The notes below the pieces were generated by a model that worked only from the letters and a program-made list of their open reading frames with translations, had not been told where the DNA came from and ran no database searches. A DNA stretch of 64,000 nt, from NCBI GenBank assembly GCA_034376725.1, contig JAXMJH010000009.1, forward strand, positions 22,631-86,630. The letters are read 5' to 3'. Made by a program: the position numbers and the translations under genes. Source of the stretch: UBA11164 sp034376725. Lineage in GTDB: Bacteria; Pseudomonadota; Gammaproteobacteria; Xanthomonadales; Xanthomonadaceae. Positions 8,574 through 18,789 of the stretch are shown here, in pieces. The number at the start of each line of letters is the position of its first letter. The first letter of the stretch is position 1.

Positions 8574-9181
8574 TCGGATGCCTCCTTGGACGATTCGGCC
8601 TTCATCTTGACCAGACGAATGCGGTCTTCCCGCCGCACACGCACCTGAGCCGAAGGATCCTGGTGCTTGGTTCCGACGCGCCGACGCAGGGTGAGCGCAA
8701 TGGCGATGATGATGGCGACCGTCAGGATCACCGCCGCGAGTTCGAAGGCGATGATGTAGTCGGTGAACAGCGACTGCCCCAACCACGCGGTGTTGCCGAC
8801 GGCGGCGGCTGGATCGGCACTTTCGATCAGCTGACCGAAGCGCTGGGTGCCGATCAGCAGCACCATTTCCACCGCCATCACCACGGCGACGGCAACCGCC
8901 ACCGGAAAGTAGCGGGCAAAGCCTTCGCGGAGCGGGACGGTATTGATGTCGAGCATCATCACCACGAACAGGAACAACACCATCACCGCGCCGATGTACA
9001 CCAGCACCAGAACGATGGCCAGAAACTCCGCTTCGGCAAGCAGCCACAGGCAGGCACTGGAGAAGAAGGTCAGCACCAGAAACAGCACGGCGTGGACCGG
9101 ATTCTTCACCGTCACCACGGCAAGCGCGGAGGCGACCGTGATCAGGGCGAGGATATAAAAAGCCAGCAGAGGAAAATCCAT
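8570..9181 (-). CDS. nuoJ: NADH-quinone oxidoreductase subunit J
   Basis: Membrane subunit of complex I forming part of the hinge near the quinone site. The 203-residue protein has five predicted helices, starting MDFPLLAFYILALITVASAL, with the family motif AVLFLVLTFFSSACLWLLAEAEFLAIVLVLVYIGAVMVLFLFVVMML early in the chain (coded about 8940-9110). The last 40 residues are a basic cytoplasmic tail. It starts 11 bp after nuoI and overlaps nuoK by 4 bp. Confidence 0.95.
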   Translation of the reverse strand: MDFPLLAFYILALITVASALAVVTVKNPVHAVLFLVLTFFSSACLWLLAEAEFLAIVLVLVYIGAVMVLFLFVVMMLDINTVPLREGFARYFPVAVAVAVVMAVEMVLLIGTQRFGQLIESADPAAAVGNTAWLGQSLFTDYIIAFELAAVILTVAIIIAIALTLRRRVGTKHQDPSAQVRVRREDRIRLVKMKAESSKEASE

Positions 9182-9192
9182 GGTCGGCCTTG

Positions 9193-9681
9193 TCAGCGGT
9201 AAGCGGCGTCGGCGGCGCGGCGATCGGCGATCTCGGACTCGAGACGGTCGCCAATGGCCAGCAACTGCGCCTTGGTGACGATGTTTTCGCCACGGTTTTC
9301 AAAGTGGTATTCGTACACGTGGGTCTCGACGATCGAGTCGACCGGACAGGACTCTTCGCAGAACCCGCAGTAGATGCACTTGAACAGATCGATGTCATAC
9401 CGAGTGGTGCGCCGCGTTCCGTCCGCGCGCTGCTCGGAGTCGATGGTGATGGCCAGTGCCGGGCATACCGCTTCGCACAACTTGCAGGCGATGCACCGCT
9501 CCTCACCGTTGGGATAGCGGCGCAACGCGTGCAGACCGCGGAAACGGGACGACTGCGGATACTTCTCGAACGGGTACTGGACGGTGTATTTCGGCATGAA
9601 GAAATACTTCAGCGTCAGCCACAGACCCTGGAAGAGTTCGATGAGCAACAGGCTTTTGAGGTAGGCAAAGATGTTTTTCAT
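9193..9681 (-). CDS. nuoI: NADH-quinone oxidoreductase subunit I
   Basis: Ferredoxin-like peripheral subunit that carries two [4Fe-4S] clusters and passes electrons towards the quinone site. The 162-residue product shows both cluster motifs: Cys63, 66, 69 and 73 (CIACKLCEAVCP) and Cys102, 105, 108 and 112 (CIYCGFCEESCP). The N-terminal amphipathic segment is typical. The gene lies 9 bp after nuoH. Confidence 0.97.
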   Translation of the reverse strand: MKNIFAYLKSLLLIELFQGLWLTLKYFFMPKYTVQYPFEKYPQSSRFRGLHALRRYPNGEERCIACKLCEAVCPALAITIDSEQRADGTRRTTRYDIDLFKCIYCGFCEESCPVDSIVETHVYEYHFENRGENIVTKAQLLAIGDRLESEIADRRAADAAYR

Positions 9682-9690
9682 GCAATCGAC

Positions 9691-10752
9691 TCAGGCGCGC
9701 GCCACGAACCAGCCCCAATGCACGGCCAGAGCCGCGACCAGAATCCAGACGATGGTGATGGGAATGAATACCTTCCAGCCCAGCCGCATGATCTGGTCGT
9801 AGCGGTAGCGCGGAAAGGTGGCGCGAAGCCAGAGGAAGGTAAACGCGAAGATGAAGGCCTTGGCGAACAGCCACCAGATACCCGGCTGACCCAGCCAGCC
9901 GTCCGTCCAGCCCTGGAACGGCGACAACCAGCCGCCAAGAAAGAACAACGAGGCCAGGAAGCTGATAAGGATCATATTCGCGTATTCGGCCAGGAAGAAC
10001 ACCGCGAACGCGGAACCGGAGTACTCGACGTGGAACCCCGCGACAATCTCCGACTCGCCCTCGGCAACGTCGAACGGCGCGCGGTTGGTCTCGGCCACGC
10101 CGGAAATGAAGTAGATCGCGAACAGCGGCAGCAGCGGCAGCCAGAACCACTCGAAGAACCCGGCATTACCGGACTGCGCACGTACGATCTCGCTCAGATT
10201 CAAGCTGCCGGCGGCAACCAGGACGCCAACCAGCGCGAAGCCCATGGCAATTTCGTAGCTGACCACCTGGGCGGCCGAGCGCATGGCGCCGAGGAAGGCG
10301 TACTTGGAGTTCGACGCCCAGCCGGCCAGGATGATGCCGTACACGCCCATCGAGGTCATTGCCAGCAGGTACAGCAGGCCGGCGTTGATGTCGGCCAGCA
10401 CCAGCGCATCGTCGAACGGGACCACGGCCCAGGCAGCGAAAGCCGGAGCGATCGCCAGCACCGGCGCCAGCCGGTAAAGAAAACCGCTGGCATTGGTCGG
10501 GACGACCAGCTCCTTGAACAACATTTTGAACACGTCGGCGAACGGCTGAATGATGCCGATCCCGAAAATGCCGCCGACATACGCCGGGCCGTGGCGAACG
10601 TGCATCCAGCCGATGACCTTGCGCTCCAGCAGCGTGTAGAACGCCACGCCCAGGGTGATCGGCAGAACGACGACCACAATCTTGAGCAGCGTCCAGGCCA
10701 GCAGCCCGAAGGTGCCGAAACCGAGGAAGAATTCGCGCAGCAGTTCGATCAC
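9691..10752 (-). CDS. nuoH: NADH-quinone oxidoreductase subunit H
   Basis: Membrane subunit of complex I that joins the peripheral and membrane arms and forms the quinone entry channel. The 353-residue protein has eight or more helices, and shows the family signatures GWMHVRHGPAYVG near residue 50 and GVAETNRAPFDVAEGESE in the acidic quinone-chamber loop. Its start overlaps the nuoG stop by 4 bp (ATGA). Confidence 0.96.
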   Translation of the reverse strand: MIELLREFFLGFGTFGLLAWTLLKIVVVVLPITLGVAFYTLLERKVIGWMHVRHGPAYVGGIFGIGIIQPFADVFKMLFKELVVPTNASGFLYRLAPVLAIAPAFAAWAVVPFDDALVLADINAGLLYLLAMTSMGVYGIILAGWASNSKYAFLGAMRSAAQVVSYEIAMGFALVGVLVAAGSLNLSEIVRAQSGNAGFFEWFWLPLLPLFAIYFISGVAETNRAPFDVAEGESEIVAGFHVEYSGSAFAVFFLAEYANMILISFLASLFFLGGWLSPFQGWTDGWLGQPGIWWLFAKAFIFAFTFLWLRATFPRYRYDQIMRLGWKVFIPITIVWILVAALAVHWGWFVARA

Positions 10753-13016
10753 GCCTCGATCCTCGTGACGGTGAGATGTCCCGCTGGCGCCATCGGCGCG
10801 ACTGCGGCGTAGCCGGATTCGATCCAGGCCGCACCCTTGGCGACCGATGCATCCACGACGACCGGCAAGGTTGCAGTGCCCCTGCCATCATCGACACGCG
10901 CCATGGCGCCGGCCGACAGGCCGAGGGCGAGCGCCTGCTCGGGATGCAGCACGACCGCCGCTCCGCGGGTCAATGGATGCGCGTTCAGCGCCGGCGAGCG
11001 ACGCAGAACGGCGTCGGAGCGATAGATGGCGGCACTGGCGATACGCTCGAGGCCGGACGCGGAATCGGCCGGCACGGCCACGCCGGCTCCGCAACTCACC
11101 GACCGGGGCGCGAGCTGTGCCCGCAGACCGCTGAGATCCGTGAACTCGAAGCCCGGCGCCTGCAAGCGCTCGGCGAGTGCGCGCAGCACTTTCCAGCCGG
11201 GGCGCGACTCGCCGGGGCTCTTGCCACCAGCCCGCACCCGCTGGTCGATGCCATCCAGATTGCTCAGCGTTGCCTCGATCTCGGGCAACAGCGCAATCGG
11301 CAGAATCACATCGGCCAGACGTCGGGTGGAAGCGCAGGCAAATGCGCTGAAGGCGACCACTTTTGCAGCGGCGAGGGCCGTTGCTGCGAGATGGTTGTCG
11401 GCGAAGTCCATCCCCGGCTCGATGCCGAACAGGACATAGGCCTCGCGCGGCTGCTCCAGCATGGCCCGGGCGTCCAGACCGGCAGGCAGCACGCCATGGC
11501 GGGCCAAGCCGACCGCATTGGCGCCCTGCGGCACCCGATCGATGGCGGCGCCGGTGGCCTGCGCCAGGGCCGTGGCGGCAGCGCGGATGCGACTTGCCTT
11601 CGGGTGCGCCTCGGCGATGTTTCCGATCACGATCACCGCGCGACTCGCGCCTTCCAGCGCGCCACGGATCGACCGGGCCAGCTCATCTGCGGAGTCGACG
11701 ATGTCGGTCAATGCCTGCTCGATCCGCGCCGGCGCGACGATCCGACTGCCGGCGACCGCGAATGCGAACTCGAAATCCACCGGATTGACGGCGAAAATCC
11801 GGGCGCCGCGCCGGCTCGCCTTCAGCAGCCGCTGGTGAAGCAGCGGCACTTCGTGGCGGATGTTGCAGCCGACCAACAGGACGACATCGGCCTGCTCGAG
11901 TTCGGCCGCCGACACCGCGAACGGCTCGGCGACCGGTGCATCGGCAAAATCCAGGGTCTGGATACGGTGATCGAGATGACCGCTGCCCAGCGCATCGGCC
12001 AGCGACCTGAGCAGGGCGCCCTCTTCGTTACTGGTCGCCGGGTGTGCCAGCAGGCCCAGCCCGTCGCCGGCATGATCGCGCAGGATTCCCGCCGCAGCGG
12101 TCAGCGCCTCATCCCAGCTCGCCTCGCGCCAGGCATCGCCTTCCCTGATCATGGGCACCGTGGCCCGGTCGCCGGCGGTCAGGCCCTGATGAGAGTAACG
12201 GTCGCGGTCCGACAGCCAGCACTCGTTGACCGCATCGTTATCGCGCGGAACCACGCGCAACACGTCGCTACGCCGGACATGCAGGTACAGATTCGAACCC
12301 AGCGCATCGTGGTAGCCAATGCTCTCCCGGGCCAGCAGTTCCCACGGCCGGGCGCGGAAACGAAACACCTTGTTGGTGAGCGCGCCGACCGGGCAGACAT
12401 CGATCACGTTGCCCGACAGCTCGCTGGTCAGAGGCTTGCCGTCGTAGGTGCCGATGACCAGGTTCTCGCCGCGCTGCATGCCGCCCAACTCATAGGTGCC
12501 GCAGATCTCGGCCGATACCCGTACGCAGCGCGTGCAGTGGATGCACCGGGTCATTTCGGTGGCCACCAGTGGCCCGATGTCCTCGTCGGGCACCACCCGC
12601 TTGCGCTCGTTGAACCGGCTGACCGAGCGACCGTAGCCGAGGCTGACATCCTGAAGTTCGCACTCGCCGCCCTGATCGCAAATCGGACAGTCCAGCGGGT
12701 GATTGATCAGCAGGAACTCCATCACATTGCGCTGCGAATCCAGCGCCCGCTTGGACTGCGTGTATATCTTCATGCCTTCCATGACCGGCGTGGCGCAGGC
12801 CGGGGCAGGCTTGGGCATCTTTTCGACGTCGACCAGACACATCCGGCAGTTGGCCGCTATCGGCAGTTTCTCGTGGTAGCAAAAACGCGGAATCGGAATG
12901 CCGGCCTTGTCGGCCGCCTGAATGATCATCGAGCCCTTCGGCGCCTGCAGGGCGACCCCGTCGATCTCGATATTGATCAGGTCGGGCGCGGTCTGGTTGC
13001 TGGGTTGGGCGCTCAT
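10749..13016 (-). CDS. nuoG: NADH-quinone oxidoreductase subunit G
   Basis: Large iron-sulfur subunit of the peripheral arm of complex I. From the ATG at 13014-13016 it has 755 residues. Cluster ligands are visible: a [2Fe-2S] site at Cys46, 57, 60 and 74; a His-Cys3 [4Fe-4S] site at His106, Cys110, 113 and 119; and a [4Fe-4S] site at Cys158, 161, 164 and 208. The rest is a molybdopterin-oxidoreductase-like fold that has lost its cofactor. An upstream in-frame ATG at 13076 would start inside an intergenic repeat array and is rejected. A 112-bp repeat-filled gap separates it from nuoF. Confidence 0.96.
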   Translation of the reverse strand: MSAQPSNQTAPDLINIEIDGVALQAPKGSMIIQAADKAGIPIPRFCYHEKLPIAANCRMCLVDVEKMPKPAPACATPVMEGMKIYTQSKRALDSQRNVMEFLLINHPLDCPICDQGGECELQDVSLGYGRSVSRFNERKRVVPDEDIGPLVATEMTRCIHCTRCVRVSAEICGTYELGGMQRGENLVIGTYDGKPLTSELSGNVIDVCPVGALTNKVFRFRARPWELLARESIGYHDALGSNLYLHVRRSDVLRVVPRDNDAVNECWLSDRDRYSHQGLTAGDRATVPMIREGDAWREASWDEALTAAAGILRDHAGDGLGLLAHPATSNEEGALLRSLADALGSGHLDHRIQTLDFADAPVAEPFAVSAAELEQADVVLLVGCNIRHEVPLLHQRLLKASRRGARIFAVNPVDFEFAFAVAGSRIVAPARIEQALTDIVDSADELARSIRGALEGASRAVIVIGNIAEAHPKASRIRAAATALAQATGAAIDRVPQGANAVGLARHGVLPAGLDARAMLEQPREAYVLFGIEPGMDFADNHLAATALAAAKVVAFSAFACASTRRLADVILPIALLPEIEATLSNLDGIDQRVRAGGKSPGESRPGWKVLRALAERLQAPGFEFTDLSGLRAQLAPRSVSCGAGVAVPADSASGLERIASAAIYRSDAVLRRSPALNAHPLTRGAAVVLHPEQALALGLSAGAMARVDDGRGTATLPVVVDASVAKGAAWIESGYAAVAPMAPAGHLTVTRIEA

Positions 13017-13019
13017 GCG

Positions 13020-13109
13020 TTGGCAGCCGGGAATAAGGAATAGGGGATCGAGAATAGGAAATCGGCATAGGAACACCGGGCTCTCGCGACTCCCGATTCC
13101 CTATTCCCG
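13020..13109. repeat. Inverted GGGAATA/GGGAATC-type array between nuoF and nuoG
   Basis: A G-rich arm with several degenerate GGGAATA and GGGATCG units (13028-13075) faces a C-rich arm (13089-13112) with the reverse units CCCGATT, CCCTATT and CCCGATT, so the transcript can fold into a long imperfect hairpin. The array fills most of the 112-bp gap inside the nuo operon. Units of this kind are common in intergenic DNA of Xanthomonadales. Confidence 0.7.
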
Positions 13110-13128
13110 ATTGCCGCAGGAGAAGCGC

Positions 13129-14463
<1,335 letters not shown>

Positions 14464-14469
14464 CGCTGC

Positions 14470-14997
14470 TTACTCCAGACCATCGAGGATCGCATCGATC
14501 TTCTCGGGCGTCAGCTTTTCGTGGTAATGGCCGTTCACCACCATCATCGGCGCGCCGCAGCACGCGGCCAGGCACTCTTCCTCGACCTTCAGATAGATGC
14601 GGCCGTCGGCGGTGCTCTCGCCGTTGCGGATCCCCAGCTTCTTTTCGCAGTGGCGCACCACATCTTCTGCCCCGTTGAGCCAGCAACTGATGTTGGTGCA
14701 GATCGCCACGTTGTTGCGCCCGACCTTGCGGGTTTCGAACATGGAATAGAAAGTCGCCACTTCATAGGCCCAGACCGGCGGGATGCCCAGGTACTTGGCC
14801 ACCGCAGCCATCAGCTCATCGGTCAACCAGCCGCCGTTCTGGGTCTGTGCCGCGATCAAGCCCTGAATCACCGCCGCCCGCCCGCGATCGGGCGGAAACT
14901 TGGCGACCCACTGATCGATGGTGGCGCGGGTCTCGTCGCTCAGCGTGGTCGACGGATCGACATGGCGACAGGCTTCGAAATTTCCGGTGGCTTTCAT
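14470..14997 (-). CDS. nuoE: NADH-quinone oxidoreductase subunit E
   Basis: Thioredoxin-fold subunit of the NADH-dehydrogenase module with one [2Fe-2S] cluster. The 175-residue protein has ligands Cys100, Cys105, Cys142 and Cys146 (CTNISC and CLAAC), and the start MKATGNFEACRHVDPSTTLS. It lies 6 bp upstream of nuoF and 211 bp downstream of nuoD, the gap being filled by a second GGGAATC-type array. Confidence 0.97.
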   Translation of the reverse strand: MKATGNFEACRHVDPSTTLSDETRATIDQWVAKFPPDRGRAAVIQGLIAAQTQNGGWLTDELMAAVAKYLGIPPVWAYEVATFYSMFETRKVGRNNVAICTNISCWLNGAEDVVRHCEKKLGIRNGESTADGRIYLKVEEECLAACCGAPMMVVNGHYHEKLTPEKIDAILDGLE

Positions 14998-15006
14998 GCG
15001 TTTGAA

Positions 15007-15210
15007 ACCGGGAATCGGGAATCGGGAATCGGGAACCGAGGAAGCTGGGAACGGGCAATCGAGGGTCCGGACTGGTTAGCGACAAAGCGCGCAGCAAACC
15101 GAAACCTGCGTGAAGCCGGAAGTTGAGCGTTGCTCCGCGTTCGACACGCCAAGTCCCGCGCAGTCCGCTCTTCCAATTCCCCACTCCCCATTCCCCATTC
15201 CCGGCCATTC
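15007..15210. repeat. GGGAATC inverted array between nuoD and nuoE
   Basis: Three perfect tandem CGGGAAT units plus a variant at 15008-15040, then about 130 bp of unique sequence, then a C-rich arm of TTCCCCA/ATTCCCC units at 15171-15205. The arms are inverted relative to each other, as in the nuoF/nuoG gap. The element takes up most of the 211-bp gap between nuoE and nuoD and stops at the nuoD stop codon. Confidence 0.7.
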
Positions 15211-16477
15211 ATCGGTCAATCTCCCCGAAAACGATGTCGTAGGTGCCGATCATGGCGACCACGTCGGACAGCATGTGACCGCGCACCACTGCGTCCATGG
15301 ACGACAGATGGACGAAACCGGGCGGGCGCAGCTTCAGGCGGAACGGTTTGTTGGCGCCGTCGGAAATGATGTAGGCGCCGAACTCGCCCTTGGGGGCTTC
15401 GACCGCCGCATAAACCTCGCCTTCGGGCACGCAGTAGCCCTCGGTAAACAGTTTGAAGTGATGAATCAGGGCTTCCATGTCGTCCTTCATCTCGGCACGC
15501 GACGGAGGAGCGACCTTGAAATTGCGCACCATCACCGGACCCGGATTGGCGCGCAGCCAGGCCACGCACTGCTTGATGATGCGCGCCGACTGACGCATCT
15601 CCTCGACGCGAACCAGATAGCGGTCGTAGCAGTCGCCCTGCACACCGACCGGGATGTCGAAATCCACTTCGGCGTACTTGGCGTAGGGCTGTTTCTTGCG
15701 TACATCCCAGGCGATGCCGGAGCCGCGCAGCATCGGACCGGTCATGCCCCAGGCCAGGGCCATTTCCGGGCTGACGACCCCAATGCCGACGGTGCGCTGC
15801 TTCCAGATCCGGTTGTCGGTCAGCAAGGTTTCGTATTCGTCGATCTTGTCGAAGAAGTCGTCGCTGAAGGCATCCAGGAAATCCAGCATCGAGCCTTCGC
15901 GCCAGGCGTTGCTGCGCTTGAGGTCCTTGCCCTTGCGCCACGGCGACTCGGCGTACTTGGGCATCGTGTCGGGCAGATCCCGATACACGCCGCCGGGCCG
16001 GTAATACGCGGCGTGCATGCGCGCGCCGGATACTGCCTCGTAGCAGTCCATCAGTTCTTCGCGTTCACGGAAGGCGTACAGGAAGAGCGCCATGGCGCCG
16101 AGATCGAGTCCGTTCGAGCCGATCCAGAGCAGGTGATTGAGGATGCGGGTGATCTCATCGAACAGGGTGCGAATCCACTCGGCGCGATCCGGCGCCTGTA
16201 TGCCCATCAGCCGTTCGATGGCACGCACGTAGGCGTGTTCGTTGCACATCATCGACATGTAGTCGAGACGGTCCATGTAGCCGATCGACTGGTTGTAGGG
16301 CTTGGATTCGGCCAGCTTCTCGGTGGCCCGGTGCAACAGCCCGACATGCGGATCTGCGCGCTGAACGACTTCGCCGTCCATCTCCAGCACCAGGCGCAGC
16401 ACACCGTGCGCGGCCGGATGCTGGGGGCCGAAGTTCATCGTGTAATTGCGGATTTCCTGTTTCAGGTTGGCGCTCAT
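15209..16477 (-). CDS. nuoD: NADH-quinone oxidoreductase subunit D
   Basis: 49-kDa-type subunit lining the quinone-reduction site of complex I, related to the large subunit of [NiFe] hydrogenases. The 422-residue product begins MSANLKQEIRNYTMNFGPQH, and NFGPQHPAAHGVLRLVLE is the diagnostic N-terminal motif with the quinone-site His. The family features SIGYMDRLDYMSMMCNEHAY and EVYAAVEAPKGEFGAYIISDG follow. It is a separate gene here, not fused to nuoC as in E. coli, and lies 6 bp after nuoC. Confidence 0.97.
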   Translation of the reverse strand: MSANLKQEIRNYTMNFGPQHPAAHGVLRLVLEMDGEVVQRADPHVGLLHRATEKLAESKPYNQSIGYMDRLDYMSMMCNEHAYVRAIERLMGIQAPDRAEWIRTLFDEITRILNHLLWIGSNGLDLGAMALFLYAFREREELMDCYEAVSGARMHAAYYRPGGVYRDLPDTMPKYAESPWRKGKDLKRSNAWREGSMLDFLDAFSDDFFDKIDEYETLLTDNRIWKQRTVGIGVVSPEMALAWGMTGPMLRGSGIAWDVRKKQPYAKYAEVDFDIPVGVQGDCYDRYLVRVEEMRQSARIIKQCVAWLRANPGPVMVRNFKVAPPSRAEMKDDMEALIHHFKLFTEGYCVPEGEVYAAVEAPKGEFGAYIISDGANKPFRLKLRPPGFVHLSSMDAVVRGHMLSDVVAMIGTYDIVFGEIDR

Positions 16478-16483
16478 CGCATT

Positions 16484-17206
16484 TCAGTCCTTCTGCGCCC
16501 GCTCGCTGTTGGCCTGCTGGAGACGGGAATCGGGCCGGATCGTGCGCGGCACGCCCACGCGGGGCTCGATCGACACCGGCTCGTAAACCACGCGCTGCTT
16601 GTCCGGGTCGTAGCGCACCTCGACGTTTCCGATAACGGGAAAATCCTTGCGGAACGGGTGGCCGATGAAGCCGTAGTCGGTGAGGATGCGGCGCAGGTCC
16701 GGATGCCCTTCGAAGACGATGCCGAACAGATCGAATGCCTCACGCTCGAACCAGTTGACCGACGGCCAGATGTCGACCAGCGACGGAATCAGCGGCAGGC
16801 CGTCGTCGGGCGCGAAACAGCGCAGCCGCAACCGGCGGTTGTGGCGAACCGAGCTCAGGTGCGCAACCGCGGCAAACCGACGGTGGGAATCGCCGCCGGT
16901 CGGACGATTGGCCCAGGCGAATCGCCCTGCCCCCTCTCCTTCCACGCCGCGACTGAATCCTTCCGATGAGACATCGGTGGTGTCCCATTCCACCTGGCCG
17001 TAGCTCAGGTAGTCGACACCGCACAGATCGATGAGTTGCTCGTAATGGAAGTCGGCCTCGTCGCGAAGGGCGCGAGCGACCTCCAGCCAGTCGTCGACTT
17101 TGACGATCAGCGTGATTTCGCCAAGCCGTTCGATCGGATCGCAGTCGAGCTGCGCGCCAAAACGAGCCTTGAGTTTGTCTGCGTAGCGTACCGGGGATTC
17201 GCTCAT
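16484..17206 (-). CDS. nuoC: NADH-quinone oxidoreductase subunit C
   Basis: 30-kDa-type peripheral subunit of complex I that packs against NuoD. The 240-residue protein has the usual ending NWFEREAFDLFGIVFEGHPDLRRILTDYGF (coded about 16670-16760). Between the two halves of the domain, around residues 75-108, there is a hydrophilic Gly/Glu-rich stretch (SSEGFSRGVEGEGAGRFAWA), so the protein is a little longer than many homologues. It lies 3 bp after nuoB. Confidence 0.96.
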   Translation of the reverse strand: MSESPVRYADKLKARFGAQLDCDPIERLGEITLIVKVDDWLEVARALRDEADFHYEQLIDLCGVDYLSYGQVEWDTTDVSSEGFSRGVEGEGAGRFAWANRPTGGDSHRRFAAVAHLSSVRHNRRLRLRCFAPDDGLPLIPSLVDIWPSVNWFEREAFDLFGIVFEGHPDLRRILTDYGFIGHPFRKDFPVIGNVEVRYDPDKQRVVYEPVSIEPRVGVPRTIRPDSRLQQANSERAQKD

Positions 17207-17209
17207 GGC

Positions 17210-17752
17210 TCAGCGGGCAATCGTGTTGGTGCGGCGGATCTTCTTCTGCAACTGCAATATGCCGTACACCAGCGCCTCGGCAGTCGGCGGGCAGCCGGGG
17301 ACATAGACATCGACCGGAACGATCCGGTCGCAGCCCCGCACCACCGAATAGGAATAGTGATAGTAGCCACCGCCGTTGGCGCAGCTGCCCATGGAAATGA
17401 CCCACTTCGGGTCGGGCATCTGGTCGTAGACCTTTCTCAGGGCGGGCGCCATCTTGTTGACCAGGGTGCCGGCGACGATCATCACGTCGGACTGGCGCGG
17501 CGAGGGACGAAAGATCACACCGTAGCGGTCCAGATCGAGTCTGGATGCGCCGGCGTGCATCATTTCCACCGCGCAACAGGCCAACCCGAAGGTCATCGGC
17601 CACATCGACCCGGTGCGCGCCCAGTTGATCAGGGTATCCACGCTGGTGGTGACAAAACCGCGCTCGACCAGCGGGTTATCGCCGTCCGGGCGCAGGATGT
17701 CGTCCACCCGGCCGACCGGCACCGGGTTATGGAAGAACTCGCTCACTCCCAT
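17210..17752 (-). CDS. nuoB: NADH-quinone oxidoreductase subunit B
   Basis: PSST-type subunit that carries cluster N2, the direct electron donor to quinone. With the ATG at 17750-17752 it has 180 residues. The N2 ligands are Cys59 and Cys60 (the unusual tandem pair in GLACCAVEMM), Cys124 (GSCANGGG) and Cys154 (PGCPPTAEAL). AAGGAG precedes this ATG by 8 nt. A frame extension to 17773 has no ribosome site and overlaps nuoA by 31 bp, so the shorter start, with a 10-bp overlap, is preferred. Confidence 0.96.
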   Translation of the reverse strand: MGVSEFFHNPVPVGRVDDILRPDGDNPLVERGFVTTSVDTLINWARTGSMWPMTFGLACCAVEMMHAGASRLDLDRYGVIFRPSPRQSDVMIVAGTLVNKMAPALRKVYDQMPDPKWVISMGSCANGGGYYHYSYSVVRGCDRIVPVDVYVPGCPPTAEALVYGILQLQKKIRRTNTIAR

Positions 17753-18099
17753 TCCAGGGCTCCTTTCTTCCACTCATAAACGAAGCCCACGACCAGAATG
17801 CCCAGAAACAGGGCCATCGCGATGATTGCGGGCATGCCGATATCCTGAAAAACCACTGCCCATGGAAACAGGAAGGCGATTTCCAGATCGAAGATGATGA
17901 ACAGGATCGCCACGAGGTAGTAGCGCACGTCGAACTGCATGTGCGAGCCTTCGAACGCCTCGAATCCGCATTCGTAGGGCGACAGCTTTTCGCTATTGGG
18001 GTGCTTGGGGCCAAGGAGCCATCCGATCACCAGAAGGGCTACACCCATCACGCTGGAAACGAACAGGAACAGCAGGATCGGCAGATATTCGCCAAGCAC
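17743..18099 (-). CDS. nuoA: NADH-quinone oxidoreductase subunit A
   Basis: Small membrane subunit of complex I, 118 residues with three helices; the loop SEKLSPYECGFEAFEG carries the conserved quinone-site cysteine and acidic residues. It starts at a GTG (18097-18099) with AGAGG about 9 nt upstream. It is the first gene of the nuo operon. No strong promoter is visible in the 90 bp between it and tRNA-Leu, so read-through from secG/tRNA-Leu may contribute. Confidence 0.95.
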   Translation of the reverse strand: MLGEYLPILLFLFVSSVMGVALLVIGWLLGPKHPNSEKLSPYECGFEAFEGSHMQFDVRYYLVAILFIIFDLEIAFLFPWAVVFQDIGMPAIIAMALFLGILVVGFVYEWKKGALEWE

Positions 18100-18190
18100 G
18101 TATTTTGTCCTCTCATCCGCATGCGCAGCCGCCGCGGATTTGCGTTCTGAGGGACCTGTGTCGTTTCCCGACGCAGACCCACCACGACAA

Positions 18191-18275
18191 TGGTGCCCAG
18201 GGGGGGACTCGAACCCCCACGGCTTGCGCCGCTACCCCCTCAAGATAGTGTGTCTACCAATTCCACCACCTGGGC
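18191..18275 (-). tRNA. leuU: tRNA-Leu (GAG)
   Basis: 85 nt with encoded CCA (18191-18193), acceptor GCCCAGG/CCTGGGC, a long class II variable arm and a TTGAGGG anticodon loop with anticodon GAG, which reads CTC and CTT. It lies directly after secG, as leuU does in E. coli. Confidence 0.96.
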
Positions 18276-18320
18276 AAGGAGAACCGCATCAGATCATGCG
18301 GGCACCGCAATTGTAACCGT

Positions 18321-18779
18321 TCAGCCGCCGTTTGGCTCGGCCTCGGACGAAGTTTCCGAGGCTTCGCCATCTGCCGCTGGAGCATCGTCCACCACCGGTG
18401 CGTCTTCCACAGCCGGAACGTCCGCAGGCGGGATGTCCTGGACTGCGTTCTGTACCGGATCGGCAGAAGGAATCTCGCCCTGCGGCTGGGCAGCGGCGGG
18501 GACCGAACCCATGATCCCGAGATCCGCTTCGCTGGGGCCCTGGCTGCTGCGGCTGGCATACATCGCCATGCCGAGACTGATGACGAAAAACACGATCGCC
18601 AGCCACTTGGTGCTCTTGGAGAGGAAATTGGACGCGCCGCTGGCACCGAAAACCGTTGCCGACGCGCCAGCGCCGAATCCCGAGCCGGCCGCAGCGCCGG
18701 CGCCGCGCTGCATCAGGATGAGAGCGACCATGGCCACGGCCACGATCAGGTAGAGCGCATTGACCAACTGGATGAGCAT
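18321..18779 (-). CDS. secG: Preprotein translocase subunit SecG
   Basis: Membrane subunit of the SecYEG protein-export channel. The 152-residue product has two helices (about residues 4-23 and 58-76), separated by the Gly/Ala-rich RGAGAAAGSGFGAGASATVFG loop typical of the family. After residue 80 there is an extra tail of about 70 residues, rich in Ala, Pro, Asp and Glu and probably disordered, which makes the protein longer than the 110-residue E. coli form. It lies 10 bp downstream of tpiA and just upstream of tRNA-Leu, a conserved arrangement. Confidence 0.95.
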   Translation of the reverse strand: MLIQLVNALYLIVAVAMVALILMQRGAGAAAGSGFGAGASATVFGASGASNFLSKSTKWLAIVFFVISLGMAMYASRSSQGPSEADLGIMGSVPAAAQPQGEIPSADPVQNAVQDIPPADVPAVEDAPVVDDAPAADGEASETSSEAEPNGG

Positions 18780-18789
18780 GTATGTACCG

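Noticed and set aside
10776..13043. A 755-codon plus-strand frame opposite nuoG
   Set aside because: Antisense of an intact nuoG with all cluster ligands in place; no ribosome site and no domain pattern.
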